From Tetmemena sp. SeJ-2015 (lineage: Eukaryota; Ciliophora; Spirotrichea; Sporadotrichida; Oxytrichidae): 64,000 nt of DNA. The stretch covers positions 1 to 64,000 of the forward strand of contig JAJKFJ010021903.1 in assembly GCA_027382625.1 (NCBI GenBank), in the 5' to 3' direction. Shown here in pieces: positions 37,709 through 48,600 of this stretch; position 1 is the stretch's first letter, and the number at the start of each line of letters is the position of its first letter. The notes below the pieces were generated by a model. The model had not been told where the DNA came from. It was given only the letters and a program-made list of their open reading frames with translations, and did no database searches. The position numbers were made by a program, and so were the translations under genes.

Positions 37709-40010
37709 TCAAATGTTGAACATGTTAGTTCCCTGATTCCCTCCATTATTCTGGGGTCCGATATCCATGCGCTGGTCATCTTGCTCAAAGTACTTGGTGA
37801 GGATTTAGATAGCCATGTCATAGACGGTCTTATTTGCGTTCTTTTACACCTCCTCGAGCTAGTCTAGTCCACCCTGTGTCTCGAAGCAGAAAGCCATTGA
37901 GCAGTCAGTTGAAGCCCAGCCTTGCTCCGAGTCCAATTTAAGCATGGCATCGATCGCCTCCATTAGATTGATGAGAAGACGGGTGTCCTAAATTGCCAAT
38001 CCATCTGTCAAGGACTTTACTACCTCTTGTGTGTTAGCCTGATCAGTAGTGAAGATTTAATAACAAATTATAAATAATATAACTCAGATAAACTCGCTTT
38101 TAAGCGTATTTTACTGTTTATTATAAAGTTCAATTTTGGTTCAAAGGGCATAATTAGTAAGATTTTGCATCTGGTTTCAGGGTCTGCGCCAGTGATAGCA
38201 TTTGAGAGAACCCAGAGGGCTTCCTTACGGTTGTCGATATTCTTGGAGATGCAGATCTAGATCAGTCGAGGGAATAAGACGGAGTCGACCAGAGTACGCA
38301 CATGCTCGCTGTGACTTGCTGCGATGTTTGAGAGTACCCAGCAGCACTCCTTGATGAGATTGGAGTTGGGAGTCATCAGGATGTTGTGGATCTTGTCAAG
38401 CGCACCGTTAAAGAGGATGTGGTCGATGACCTCGTGGGAGTTAGAGGTGGCAAAGTTTCCGACGCAACGCAAAGCAGGCACGAAGACCTGGAATTCCTTG
38501 GAATCCATGTGGCGGAGAACGATGTTGATAGTTTCTGAGCAGGCGATTCTGTTCAGCAAGTCGTCGTTCTGAGTATCTGACATGTAGGTCAGAGACCACA
38601 GCGCGTCTGAAATCATGCTCTCGTCTTCAAGGAAGAGACCTGCTTTGATGACTGGGAGGGATTTTTCAACTCTCGACTCGTGGATATTCTTGTGTCTGTG
38701 GATGTTAGAAGTCACCCACACGATTGTACGCATAGCAGTCTTGGAAATCTTGTTAGCGCTAACCATTTGAAGCATGACTTCCAAGATTTGAGTTGAGTCT
38801 AGGATGATGTCTCTGAGCATCCTGCTCTCAGCAATTGCGTTTCCGAAGAACCAGAGGGACTGTTCGACCATAGCTGGATTTGAGTGAGTGAGGTAAGTGT
38901 TGATGGTTGAGATGACCTGATGCCTTGGGTCGAAAATTATTTCGATCTCCTTGCCAGAGGCGTAGACCAAGTTGGTAAGGATCCAAACCGATTCCAGCTT
39001 CATGAAGGTTACATGCTCGTTGGAGTCTGTGAACTTGAAAACTGTGGTCAGGATTTCGAGGATGTCAGTTTGCAGGATCTCAGCGATGGGAGGATCTTCA
39101 ACTCCAGAAATGATCTTGCGAATTTTACTAATCAGAACTAGCTGCTGCATGTTTGTAAGATCAGGAGTGCAATGATAATCAAGATTAAAGTTTAATGATT
39201 ATGATGATGATGAATATTAAGGAGTGACTATTAGCTTGTTCAAGATAACTCTAATGATTTCAGCCTATAAATAAGTCAGTATGGGGGTTTAAAAATGTTT
39301 TCTATTTCATTAGTATATTATGGATTTTGTACTTGAGAACAATGGAGTGAAATTTGAATTGGGAGTTAAATCTCTCCAAGATTAAGCTTTTATTGAAGTA
39401 CAAGCAGCATCTTAACTTTTTTTATATCGATTTATGTATGCTTAGAGAATTCTATCCTGTCTTTTAGTAATAATTTTAGACTGGTGCTGTTTGGTTTATT
39501 CGTGAAATTCAGATTCAAATCGCGATAGTATTTGTTGGCTGCATTTCAAGTTTGAGGACAGAAGATTACTCTACTTACCATTGAGATGTTTGGGATGATC
39601 TGGTAAGTGTTGCCGATGAAGATTTCTGGAATCAGCTCCTTCAATAAAGCCTCCATCCTTGCCTGGTCGTTCTCAAGCTCTGGCGCTCCACGATAGAATG
39701 TGTTCTCAGTGTCTTATAAATTTCTAATATCTATATAAGAAAAGACTTTTAATTAGTAGTTGTCCTGTTGATTGAAGGCAGTGCTTGTGCGTTTACGCTT
39801 GGCTTGGATGATCTCCTAGGTCTTCATCTTGCGGAGACTCACGGCAAACTACTCTCTCTTCTTCAAGGGGTCCTCGAATTGAGCTAAAACCAATTTAAAT
39901 TTTCAATCCTCACAGAGTCCAATATAAAATATGGAGAGAGATAAATAGAGCTACGATTGCAAACACTTACGCTTCATGAAGTTCTTTCTCTCGTCGGTTC
40001 TTTCGTCCAT
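37709..40010 (-). CDS. Importin subunit alpha (karyopherin alpha)
   Basis: ATG 40010 gives MDERTDERKNFMK. An intron (about 39896-39970) leads to the IBB domain: FEDPLKKREQFAVSLRKMK and KRKRTSTAFNQQ. Armadillo repeats follow with signature residues: ESVWILTNLVYASG, EQSLWFFGNAIAESR, RTIVWVTSNIHRH, SDALWSLTYMSDTQ, ALRCVGNFATSNSHE and KECCWVLSNIAASHSEH, with KEALWVLSNAITGADPE and LMEAIDAMLKLDSEQGW near the end. It stops at TGA 37709-37711 after GTNMFNI. The WxxxN ladder that binds nuclear localisation signals is well kept. An intron (39265-39578) and two IESs interrupt it. It acts in nuclear import, with the IBB binding importin beta. It may be slightly divergent in the first Arm repeat. Confidence 0.93.
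38052..38158. other. IES in importin alpha, 107 bp, pointer AAGATTT
   Basis: AAGATTT is at 38052-38058 and 38159-38165. Removal gives GADPETRCKIFTTDQANTQE in frame. The unprocessed frame diverges at once. Confidence 0.82.
39163..39219. other. IES in importin alpha, 57 bp, pointer AGGAGTG
   Basis: AGGAGTG is at 39163-39169 and 39220-39226. Excision joins IIRVILNKLIVTP to DLTNMQQLVLISKIRK in frame, placing the join before the first Arm repeat. A GT-AG intron starts 38 bp upstream in the gene (39265). Confidence 0.82.
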
Positions 40011-40356
40011 GGAAAAGTTTGATTTGTTGATGATCAAAGTAAAGATAAATATCATTTATAAATCCATAAAAATTATCATTTCATTAGTAAAGATAAGTGA
40101 GGGGAATATTCTCTTTTTAAATTATAATTATAATTATATAATCTGCTTTGAATTTGCAAACAATAGTCAATTATTCCGCGATTATTAATTACTTTACTAA
40201 AAATCATCAAAGACTATTTGAAATTACACTAAAGCATTTATGTTTTTATGAGTATTTTAACACTTAACTTAAAAGCTTTTTACTGAATTAATAAACTAAG
40301 AGCAAGCAATATAGGTGTGTTTAATTTCAATGTTAAGAGTTCCATTTTCAGGGTAT
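40011..40356. other. Intergenic region
   Basis: It lies between the importin start and the RFC stop. It is AT-rich with no coding signal. Confidence 0.55.
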
Positions 40357-41614
40357 TCAGTTTCCCTTTATAATCTTAGAGATGGAGCTGAGCACATACA
40401 GTAAGTTAAGCTCCTCATCTCCACCTTAAATCACCTTCACATCAGTCTCTGCGATGACTTCACTAATCTTGGCTTTCTTGATATCACTAAGTCTTTCGTG
40501 GGCTAAGAAGTGGTCAAGAGTTTAGAGCATCAGTTGCTACACATCGAACCCGTCAAGAATCAGGTCTTAAGTTAAGGACTGCACTTGAGCAAAGCCATCT
40601 GCCTTATTTAGCACATCGTCGATTCTCTAGATGATTTAAACCGGGACCACTCCGCTTATTTTCTCTATGTCGCTGGCGAATAGCCCTGACTGAGCTCTGA
40701 AAGAGCTAGCTGTCTGCAGTAGGTTGATAGAGCGACGGAGATCACCAGCTGAGACGTCCACAAGTGATTCGAATACAGCGTCATCAGCAACTTTGACTTG
40801 TTCCTTGGTGGCGATCATTTTCAGTTAAGCAATCTGAGCTTCTCTAGCAATTGGGGAGAAGCGGAATTTAACGCATCTAGAGGCCAATGGGTCTATGATC
40901 TTGGAGATGTAGTTGCAAATGATGCAGAAGCGAGTGGTGCTAGAATACTGCTCGATGATTCTACGAAGTGCTGCCTAAGCATCGATGGTCATAGAGTCAG
41001 CCTCATCGAGAATGCAGATTTGAATGGGAGGAATATTTCTGCCGTCTGGGTGTTTAGCGATCTTGCGCTGGGCGAACTTCTTGATCTTCTCTCTGACTAC
41101 TGCAATTCCACGCTCATCTGAGGCATTCAGCTCGATCACTCTCTGTTTGAAGAAGTCATGTCCAAAGAGCTCCTTGGAGAGAGCTAGGATGGTGGAGGTC
41201 TTTCCAGTACCTGGGGGTCCATAGAACATTAAGTGAGGCACTTAGCCTGTGAGGATGCTTTGACGAAGGGCGCTGACTACTTCAACTTGATGAGCTACCT
41301 CTTCAACCTTGGATGGACGACTAAAGTAAAGTAAGATTAAGGTTTCTCAAAAAGGGGAATTAAATTGGCTTCTAGGTATATTTCCCTCAATTTCGAATGT
41401 TAGGGGAAGCCCCGATTTGCATTCACTTTATTGCAGATACTTACTATTTCTCAACCCAAGGAGTGAACTTAGGCTTTTGAGGCTGAGCAGTTGCAGATTA
41501 ATCCTTCATCTCATGATCTGCACTCCCATTATTAGCTCTGGTGTTAGTGTTAATTTAGATGGCTCCTCCACCACCACCATTCTTGTTTTGAACTCTGCCG
41601 AAAAACTTGTCCAT
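40357..41614 (-). CDS. RFC4: Replication factor C small subunit (RFC4 type)
   Basis: ATG 41614 opens a Gly/Asn/Gln-rich tail ([17 protein letters not shown]). FTPWVEKY, an intron (41321-41444) and [11 protein letters not shown] follow. Walker A is [16 protein letters not shown], and the [18 protein letters not shown] box II-like stretch, Walker [11 protein letters not shown], sensor 1 [20 protein letters not shown] motif ASRCVKFRF and [14 protein letters not shown] follow. The C-terminal collar ends [15 protein letters not shown] with TGA at 40357. Closest in wording to human RFC4 / yeast Rfc2. It is part of the pentameric clamp loader that opens PCNA at primer ends in the nucleus. The DEAD box and SRC arginine finger are present, so an active ATPase is expected. 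Confidence 0.93.
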
Positions 41615-42029
41615 TTTGTGTGTCCGATCTCAGCGATTTTATAATTTGATTTGAGAATTATAATGAATTAATTAGCGGAAAAAAGATTACTGTGATTCCC
41701 CTCCCCTTTTTCCATCCCATTCAATATTTGTTCTGCTACCATTATTAAAATTAAAGTATCATGATCAATATAACTATCACTCTATAATGATTTGGTTTAT
41801 AATAAAAGCAAGAATAAATAAATAGATTGGCTATTTTTAGAGTAGCGAGTGTGGGTATTAGATTAGCAGCGCTAATTAAGATAATCAGATATTGCGTGTA
41901 CATGGACCAGTCATGATCACATTTAAGCTTAAATTTTTAATCTAATAGGTTCAGTAGGATACTTCAGGCCCTCATCGCATTTTATTATAAAGAATAAATA
42001 AATCTTAACTTACATCACAAACCACAGAA
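41615..42029. other. Divergent intergenic region
   Basis: It lies between the minus-strand RFC start and the plus-strand secreted-protein start, so it should hold both promoters. AT-rich. No recognised motif. Confidence 0.5.
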
Positions 42030-42840
42030 ATGACTAAAGCTCTAAATAAGTGAATAAAGGGCATAAGATAATATTATAATTGTATTGGAGAGCTCTTATC
42101 CTAGCACTCTTCCTCGGTATTGCCGCAGCAAGCACCATCACCGGCTGGACCGGCCCCGAAGAAGGCCGTAACTGGCGATAGATACAAGTTCCTCGACCAG
42201 TCTTGGGGAAAGCTCTATGCCTTCTACGAGGTTGACTTCGGTTATTAGACTACCTACAAGGGAGCCGCACCAGGCATGCCCGTCGCTGATGTTCAATCCG
42301 AGTCTTATGGAATTGACGTGTACTCCACCCTCAACTTCAACCTCGATATCGAGGCTCTCGGCAAGTACACCAACAATCTACAACTGTGTAGAATCTGCTC
42401 CATTTTCATTTTTAGGGAAAGTGAACATGCAGTTCAACCTGGTGCCCGTCAACGTGAGCCCCTACGTTCAGACCGTCGCCTGGTAGAGACTTGAGTCAGG
42501 CTCGTTCCACTTGATCCTCTCTGGCCACAGAAGCATCGAGCTCCTCGACTTCAAAACTCTTGTAAAGGAGAACATGGAGGTCGGCAAGGTGTCACTCTAC
42601 CAGACCATTGCCAACAAGGGAGAGTCTATCTTCAAGGATAGCTAAATGTACAGCGAGATCGATAACGAGAACAAGTACGCCGACCCATACTGGTCCAAAA
42701 ACCTCCTCCAGGCCCTCATTCCTTCAGTCGACAAGGACCTCAGAAACGCAAACATCCTTGGAGAAAATTTTTAAATATATCAATAAAATATTCATTGCAG
42801 TAGATTCAGTCAATAATTATTGGTTCATTGTATTTTTTGA
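42030..42840 (+). CDS. Secreted protein (copy D), same wider family as 44.0-44.7 kb
   Basis: The start at 42030, once the IES is removed, gives a signal peptide MTKALILALFLGIAAA. After a one-base slip come APSPAGPAPKKAVTGDRYK, LDQSWGKLYAFYEVDFGYQT and VYSTLNFNLDIEALGKYTNN. An intron (about 42388-42416) leads to VNMQFNLVPVNVSPYVQTVA, LILSGHRSIELLDFKT and NLLQALIPSVDKDLRNANIL, with TGA at 42838-42840. GC content is well above the surroundings. Family unknown. It aligns well with copy E. The ending pattern (NLL-x-A-x-x-P ... ILG) is shared in spirit with FFELYTPSFYDKLVE-x-x-ILG of the 4.5-10.4 kb array. Confidence 0.7.
42038..42090. other. IES within the signal peptide of copy D, 53 bp, pointer AGCTCT
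   Basis: AGCTCT is at 42038-42043 and 42091-42096. Before removal the start ATG reads four to five codons and then into a TGA. After removal it reads straight into MTKALILALFLGIAAA. Confidence 0.85.
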
Positions 42841-43933
42841 GAAGTTAGCTACTACAGCGTTAAACTGCTTATAAATTAAATTTGCGGCTATTATCTCTAT
42901 AGGAGTAAATAAGTAATTTTAGAGTTGAAACTGTTCTGAAGAAGTGCTTATATGGAGTGAACAACCTCCCTTGTTTGTTTTAAGTTTGAATTATAGAACA
43001 TTTAATATCTGCTAATTCCATTAACAAATTTGTTCTTCATCATCGGTTTCTTGTTCGTAATTTCTCTCTGTAAGTTCTGAAGACAATTTTATATTTGCTC
43101 TTCCTTCCATTTTTATCTAGCTGTTTGGATCTACTCTGATGCCTGTGTATCTAGTTATCTTGTGGCTAGTTTATCCTCTTCTAACTCCATTTAGATTTAG
43201 CTTGGTTGCTAATATCTCATTTGAGAGTTGAAGGAACTGTGTGGATCAGTGTTGGGGTTAAAGTTTAAAGCCATAAAATGCTCCCTCAAAAATAGTAGTC
43301 GGTGGTGATATAGAATATATTTGACCAAATAAATAATGTGAGATAGAGGGCACTCGCTGCTTAAAACAATTATGTGTTCTGCGCACAGACGACAATTTTA
43401 AACTTATTAGGGATTTAACACTATGTCAAAAAGGATTCAAGAAAAAGTAAATAGGTAAGTATGCTGCAACCTCAATCTAAGATGATTAGAATAGATTGGC
43501 AAAGAGTGGCCCTCATTTGCATTAAGTTCAAATAACTGATGTGTGTCAGTTCACAATAATACTAAATATAGAGTTTATTAAGAAATCATCTTCAATCTCT
43601 ATTTGTCCCTCCTACTTATTTGTTTTATAATTAGCTCAAAAAGAAAATTATAACTTTTTGCATTAATTTGGGTTTAAAAATTTAAAAAAATTTAATTTTT
43701 TTTGAAAAAAAAATTTAAATTTTTCAAAAAAAGATTTTTAGAAAATTATTTTAAAAATTGGTTTTAAATTAAATTTTCAACAAAAATAATTTTTAATGGG
43801 GAGAGAGAGCAAATAAAACGAACATGAATATTTTAAGATAAATTTTAATTGGGCTTTAAGGATACTTCCTGCGGCAAAGGTTAATAATTAATATAATAAC
43901 CTATAAAAACCAGCAACCGATTCTCTTCCAAAA
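42841..43933. other. AT-rich intergenic region with a homopolymer island
   Basis: No gene is recognised. Positions 43675-43800 consist of A and T runs with almost no other base, similar to the artefact islands elsewhere. Confidence 0.55.
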
Positions 43934-44700
43934 ATGTTAAGAGCTTTAAATTTCGTTTAAGATTAAATTTTTATTCTCTATAATTTCTAATTAAGCCTAA
44001 GTATACACACTAATTTTGGGATTCGCAACCTCTTCCACACTAATACAATGGAAAACTCCTTCTAATTCTGATAGCGGCAGCGGCTTCTACATCTTAGATG
44101 AGACTTGGGGAAAGATTTCCACCTAATTCGAATTTGACTTGAGCTACTCCTTCGGAGACGCCCCAGGTGTCCAGATGGCTTTAACATCAAGTTTATAAAA
44201 TGAGTGGAATTTTTTAGCTCAATACTCGTCCAAAGTAATTGGATTTGGGATGTGGAGCAATACGATTCTCAGCTTCGAGTTCGACGTATTAGAATGGTAC
44301 ACCACCAATTTAAGTCTTTAACAATAATTTAACTACTCCACTATTATTTTTTGAATGTTGAGCTCGACCTAGAACTTTTCAAAATTTTCCCTTACGTTCA
44401 AACTATACTGTGGCAACTAGGGGGAACTCAAGCCAATCTGTATACAGCAGGTTCAAGGAGCCTTCAAGTCCTAAACTTTAAGAACTCCTTTAGTGAAAGT
44501 ATAATAGTGGATAAGGCCTCTCTCTATTAGGAAATTGCAAAGCGTGGTGAATATGCTTTCGATGATAGTATGATGCTCTTTCCCGCTAAATACAAAACAT
44601 CCTATACTGATCCCTATGTGCCCATCAATCTCCTCACCGCCTATGCTCCTCAGTACGAAACTTAACTCCAGGAGAGAGCTATTCTTGGATTAATTTTAAT
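43934..44700 (+). CDS. Secreted protein (copy E), paralogue of copy D
   Basis: A candidate start at 43934 (MLRAL) is separated by an AT-rich stretch, probably an IES, from the rest of a leader (LILGFATSS, about 44010). Then ILDETWGKISTQFEFDLSYS, FGDAPGVQMALTSS, a short intron or IES near 44310-44348, ELDLELFKIFPYVQTILWQL, YTAGSRSLQVLNFKN, ASLYQEIAKRGEYAFDDS and NLLTAYAPQYETQLQERAIL follow. No clear stop is seen because a homopolymer island begins at about 44703. It aligns with copy D through the WGK, PYVQT, SRS, SLYQ and NLL positions. Divergence from D is substantial, so the duplication is old. Confidence 0.62.
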
Positions 44701-44702
44701 TT

Positions 44703-44810
44703 TATTGCTTTTATTTTTAAAAAAAGGGGGATTTGTTTGGTTTTACAACTTTTTTTAAAAATGGTTTAATTTTTTTCCCCTTGAAAAAAAATTTCTAAGT
44801 TTAAGCTGAT
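44703..44810. other. Homopolymer-rich island at the 3' end of copy E
   Basis: A, G, T and C runs (AAAAAAAGGGGG, TTTTTTTCCCC) begin right after the last conserved codons of copy E. Probable gap-fill artefact. Confidence 0.5.
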
Positions 44811-45054
44811 CTCAGCTGATTATGATTTCCATTATTAATTAAGTGCTGCTTTGCTATAAATTATCCACTGGTTTGAAAATCTATGAGTTTATATTATTAA
44901 ATTTGGCTGCCAAGCGACTTCTTCTTAATTTAATGAGCATTAATATTTTACATAAGAGTTTTAGTCTAAAATTATCCATAATATTAGTGGTCTCTCTGTT
45001 TGAGACTAATAAATTTTTTAAAGCTAATATTTTGTGTCCCTTCATCCACCCTAA

Positions 45055-45175
45055 AATTTTAAAGTTGAGTAAAGACCCAACCGCAGATACCTGGGGGATA
45101 CATACCTTCAAGTTCGCAATTATTTTTGGTTAGCCGTTTATCTAATTCCTATCTCATCACTTTCTAACTTGAATT
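45055..45175 (+). pseudogene. Possible fragment of a third D/E-type copy
   Basis: One plus-strand block reads DPTADTWGIHTFKFAIIFG, which resembles LDETWGKISTQFEFDLSYS of copy E and SWGKLYAFYEVDFG of copy D. No further block of the family was found before the next gene. It may be a remnant or coincidence. The rest of 44811-45643 shows nothing else. Confidence 0.3.
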
Positions 45176-45643
45176 AAGATACTTGAGCAAACTACTACTG
45201 CATATCATCATATCAGAAGAGAATAATAAGTTAGAACTAACTTATTTAGAGCCACGTGTACTACTTTACAAGAATCTATAAATAGTTGCAACCTATCGCT
45301 TACAATTTTTACCAAATCAATATTGGTAAACTCTCCCAGTAGCAGAAATAAGATTGGTGTTAAGGCTCAGATAGTAGAGATTTAGATAAAATTAATAAAA
45401 AGATTTGAGAAGTCAAATAATTAGATAAAGATACGTTAAACAGGTAAAAGTCTAGTTTCTACAAATATTTATCGCTATTTAATCAAAGAAACGAACCTAA
45501 CCCTTGATGGGACTAAATATTCTAAGTATAGAAAGCGAATTTAATTTGCTTAAGTATCCTCATTCACATTGTCATATGATCTTCTGTTGCTTAATAATTT
45601 ATTATAACAAGAGAAGAAAAAATAAAGTGCTATTCACTTTTAA

Positions 45644-48600
45644 TCAATCGAATATTTTCGACCTGATATTGGCATGAGCAGCTTTTCTTTCTTCAGTGGA
45701 GGTTCCCGCCCCTCCTCTAGGACTATTTCTTCCTTCATGCTTCTTGCGTTCTTCCGAATTTTGCTTTTGAGCAGAGCTTTTGATAATAAATTTTGCATTT
45801 TTATAAATAATTTTTTATCTTTTCTTTGGCAATTATTTCTCAACAGCTTTGAAGTTTTCATATATATTTGCTTTCTTGGAGCTCTCTTTAGAACCATTTG
45901 GTTGAGATAGATAAAGATATGTATACATACTTATATGAATATAGATAAAATTGAGCCAAGCCTGCTTAATGTTCTTTGATATCAATGAGGATCTGAGCAG
46001 GTATCATCTTGACAGATATCTTAGAGCGAGAGAGCGTTTTAGAGAGTGTCTTAATAAGGATGCGCATGCTGAAATTCCAAGTCACTAGCAGGAAAGCAAT
46101 GAAGATAGTGAACATCACTATCACGTTATTGAACGCACTCTCAAGCACATCATACAAGGACTGGTTTGTCAACTTTTGAAGTTGATCTAAGACTGGGCCT
46201 ACAAAGTTGAAGTACATCAGGAGGAACTGGTTCGCATCTTTGTCATACAGCAAACTTATAATGCGCATTTACTATGACATAAAAAAATTACTTTGGAGAT
46301 TCTTGGTGGTTCGATTCAAAGTTGTATAGAAGATGTTTGCTTGCTCGATGTCCAGATACATGGAACTAATCACAGAGGATACATTTAATTTTAACTTTTC
46401 TTATCACATCTTATAAATTAAATACACCCAAATTGAGTAGACCAGATTGTATAGTCTTGCACTAGCTAGTTAAGAAATCAATCTCACTTGAGTTTCTGGC
46501 ATAGTTTATCGCTATAATATCCTTGTAATAGTTGCAGAACTGATCAGAATCTGTAAGCAAAAATATTATACCACTAAGCAGGATAAATTAAGCTATAGAG
46601 GCTTAGAGATGACATCATAGCTTAGAGCGTTATTCTTCTTGATGGAACGAATTTCAGTCTCGACTGCGCTGCAAGACTTCTAAATCACTGATATCTGCTC
46701 TTCAGAGATTAACAACTACCATTATAAGTCTCTATTAAATCAATAGATTTGCTCAGCCGCAGTGAGGTTCGAGACAAATTGGTAATTCAAGAAGAAGAAA
46801 GAGCGAGCAACGCATGGGGCTCTGTTAGAGATAGTGCTCAGAATATCGAAGTCTGAAAGAGTTTGCTCATAGATCTGTGACGCAAGAACATAGGAGCCAA
46901 CATACATAGCACATAGTCCAAATGTCAGGACGATAATGATAGACGACATTTTAATCTTGCGACTCAAGGTGTAATCAGGAGATAATAAATTTATGGAATA
47001 TCAATCTAAAAATAGGTTTACTTATTCAGAGCTAAGACTTAGGACAACCTATGAATACGATCTACTTCACTCTCGACATAACAAATAACTTTAAATTACA
47101 AGTTTATATCATCAATAATTGACATAGAGAGGGGGTTCTTGGTCATTGACACATAGAAAATAAGCAAAATATGTAGTCATCTTCGACCTGCTGCTTCTTG
47201 CGCTTTTTTATTGTAAATAAAATTCTCAATCTAACTTTGCTTTCCTTTGTTAGGATATTCATCTTGCTCCTCCGACTCGGATTCCTCATCTTCGTAGCCT
47301 GGGATTTTCTTACTGGATCCTTTCTTGCCCTATCCAATAACGCCACCTCTTCTTTAGAATTAACCTGCAGTTGAATAGACTTGCTACTTAGAGCCTTGAG
47401 GGCCTTGCTATAGATCAATTATAGTTTTTAAAAATTAAATTATCATTGATTGCTTCTTAACTTCCTCTCCATCTTCATCCTCATCATCCTCCAATAGATC
47501 TTCATTCTTGTGGATATTTTTAAGGAACTTATTCTAAGACTTAGATATTATCTTGGAAGCTGGCTGAGGTGCGCCTTTTTTCTTAGCGCCACCAGCTGTG
47601 ATCACATTATCAAAGTCCTTTCCTTTTTAATCGACATTTCCTTCTCCATTCATTAAAATAGTGCCAATTTATTACATAAGGGAGATGGGATATATCTAGA
47701 TTCTCTTTACCCTTACAAGGTTTGTTTCCCCCCTTCAAAAAAACCCGGTTTTATTTTAAAATTTTCATTAAACGGGATTATGATTTATTATCATCCTTTT
47801 CTGGCTAAGATAACCACTCTCCGTGATGTAGTCAGTCTGCTCTAGAAAATCCTTGAAATGAGCGATCCGCTAAATCTAGTCTTCCTTCTATTCTGAGCGG
47901 ATCATCGTCCAAGTTTTGATGCTCTCAAAAAGTGTGTTGTCAATCGTAAATAGCATTGGAAGGAGGAGGGCACTCGCTAATGCCACTACGACCACGCACA
48001 CGATAGTAAAAATGAGGATGTTCTACTCCGATTGATTTCCAAAACGGATGACCTCATCTGAGAAGTTACTCTCAATTACATTCCCTTAATCTTTTAGTTG
48101 ATTAGCAAGATTTTCAATAACATAGAAAGTGTTAATCTCATCTGTTGTTAATCTATAGGAGGAGTTCGAAGTCTTGTTAGGGGAGCCGCTTGGGTAATAC
48201 TTGATGCCAAAGATAGATCTGTTGATCTTTAGCTGAGTGTAATTGCCCATTTTATAGCTGTCAGCTGCAACTATAACTTACTGGCAACCGCTTTAGAAGG
48301 AGTTCATAGTTTAATAGAGAGTTCCCGCAGTTGTTACCGCTTACATGGCTATGGTGTTGTCAAAGAAAAGGCCCTTCAACGAATTCGAAAGCAGCTGAGT
48401 GGCTTGGTTGAGATTGTTGATGGTCTTTCGAAAAGCCTCTGTGTAGAGACCAAGCTGCCACTGAATTTACTGGTAGTAGAAGAGTTTTTCCGCAGTCATG
48501 TTTGCTATATTCGCTGGGTTGTTTGATTCAGTGTAGAGATAGAGGAAGCGAAGCCTGACATTTGAAATATAGTACTGAATCCTAAAAGCCTCCTCCACTG

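Noticed and set aside
38324..39175. Plus-strand ORFs antisense to importin alpha
   Set aside because: The minus strand encodes clear Arm repeats through the same interval.
40798..41224. Plus-strand ORFs antisense to RFC4
   Set aside because: Shadows of the Walker A/B region on the minus strand.
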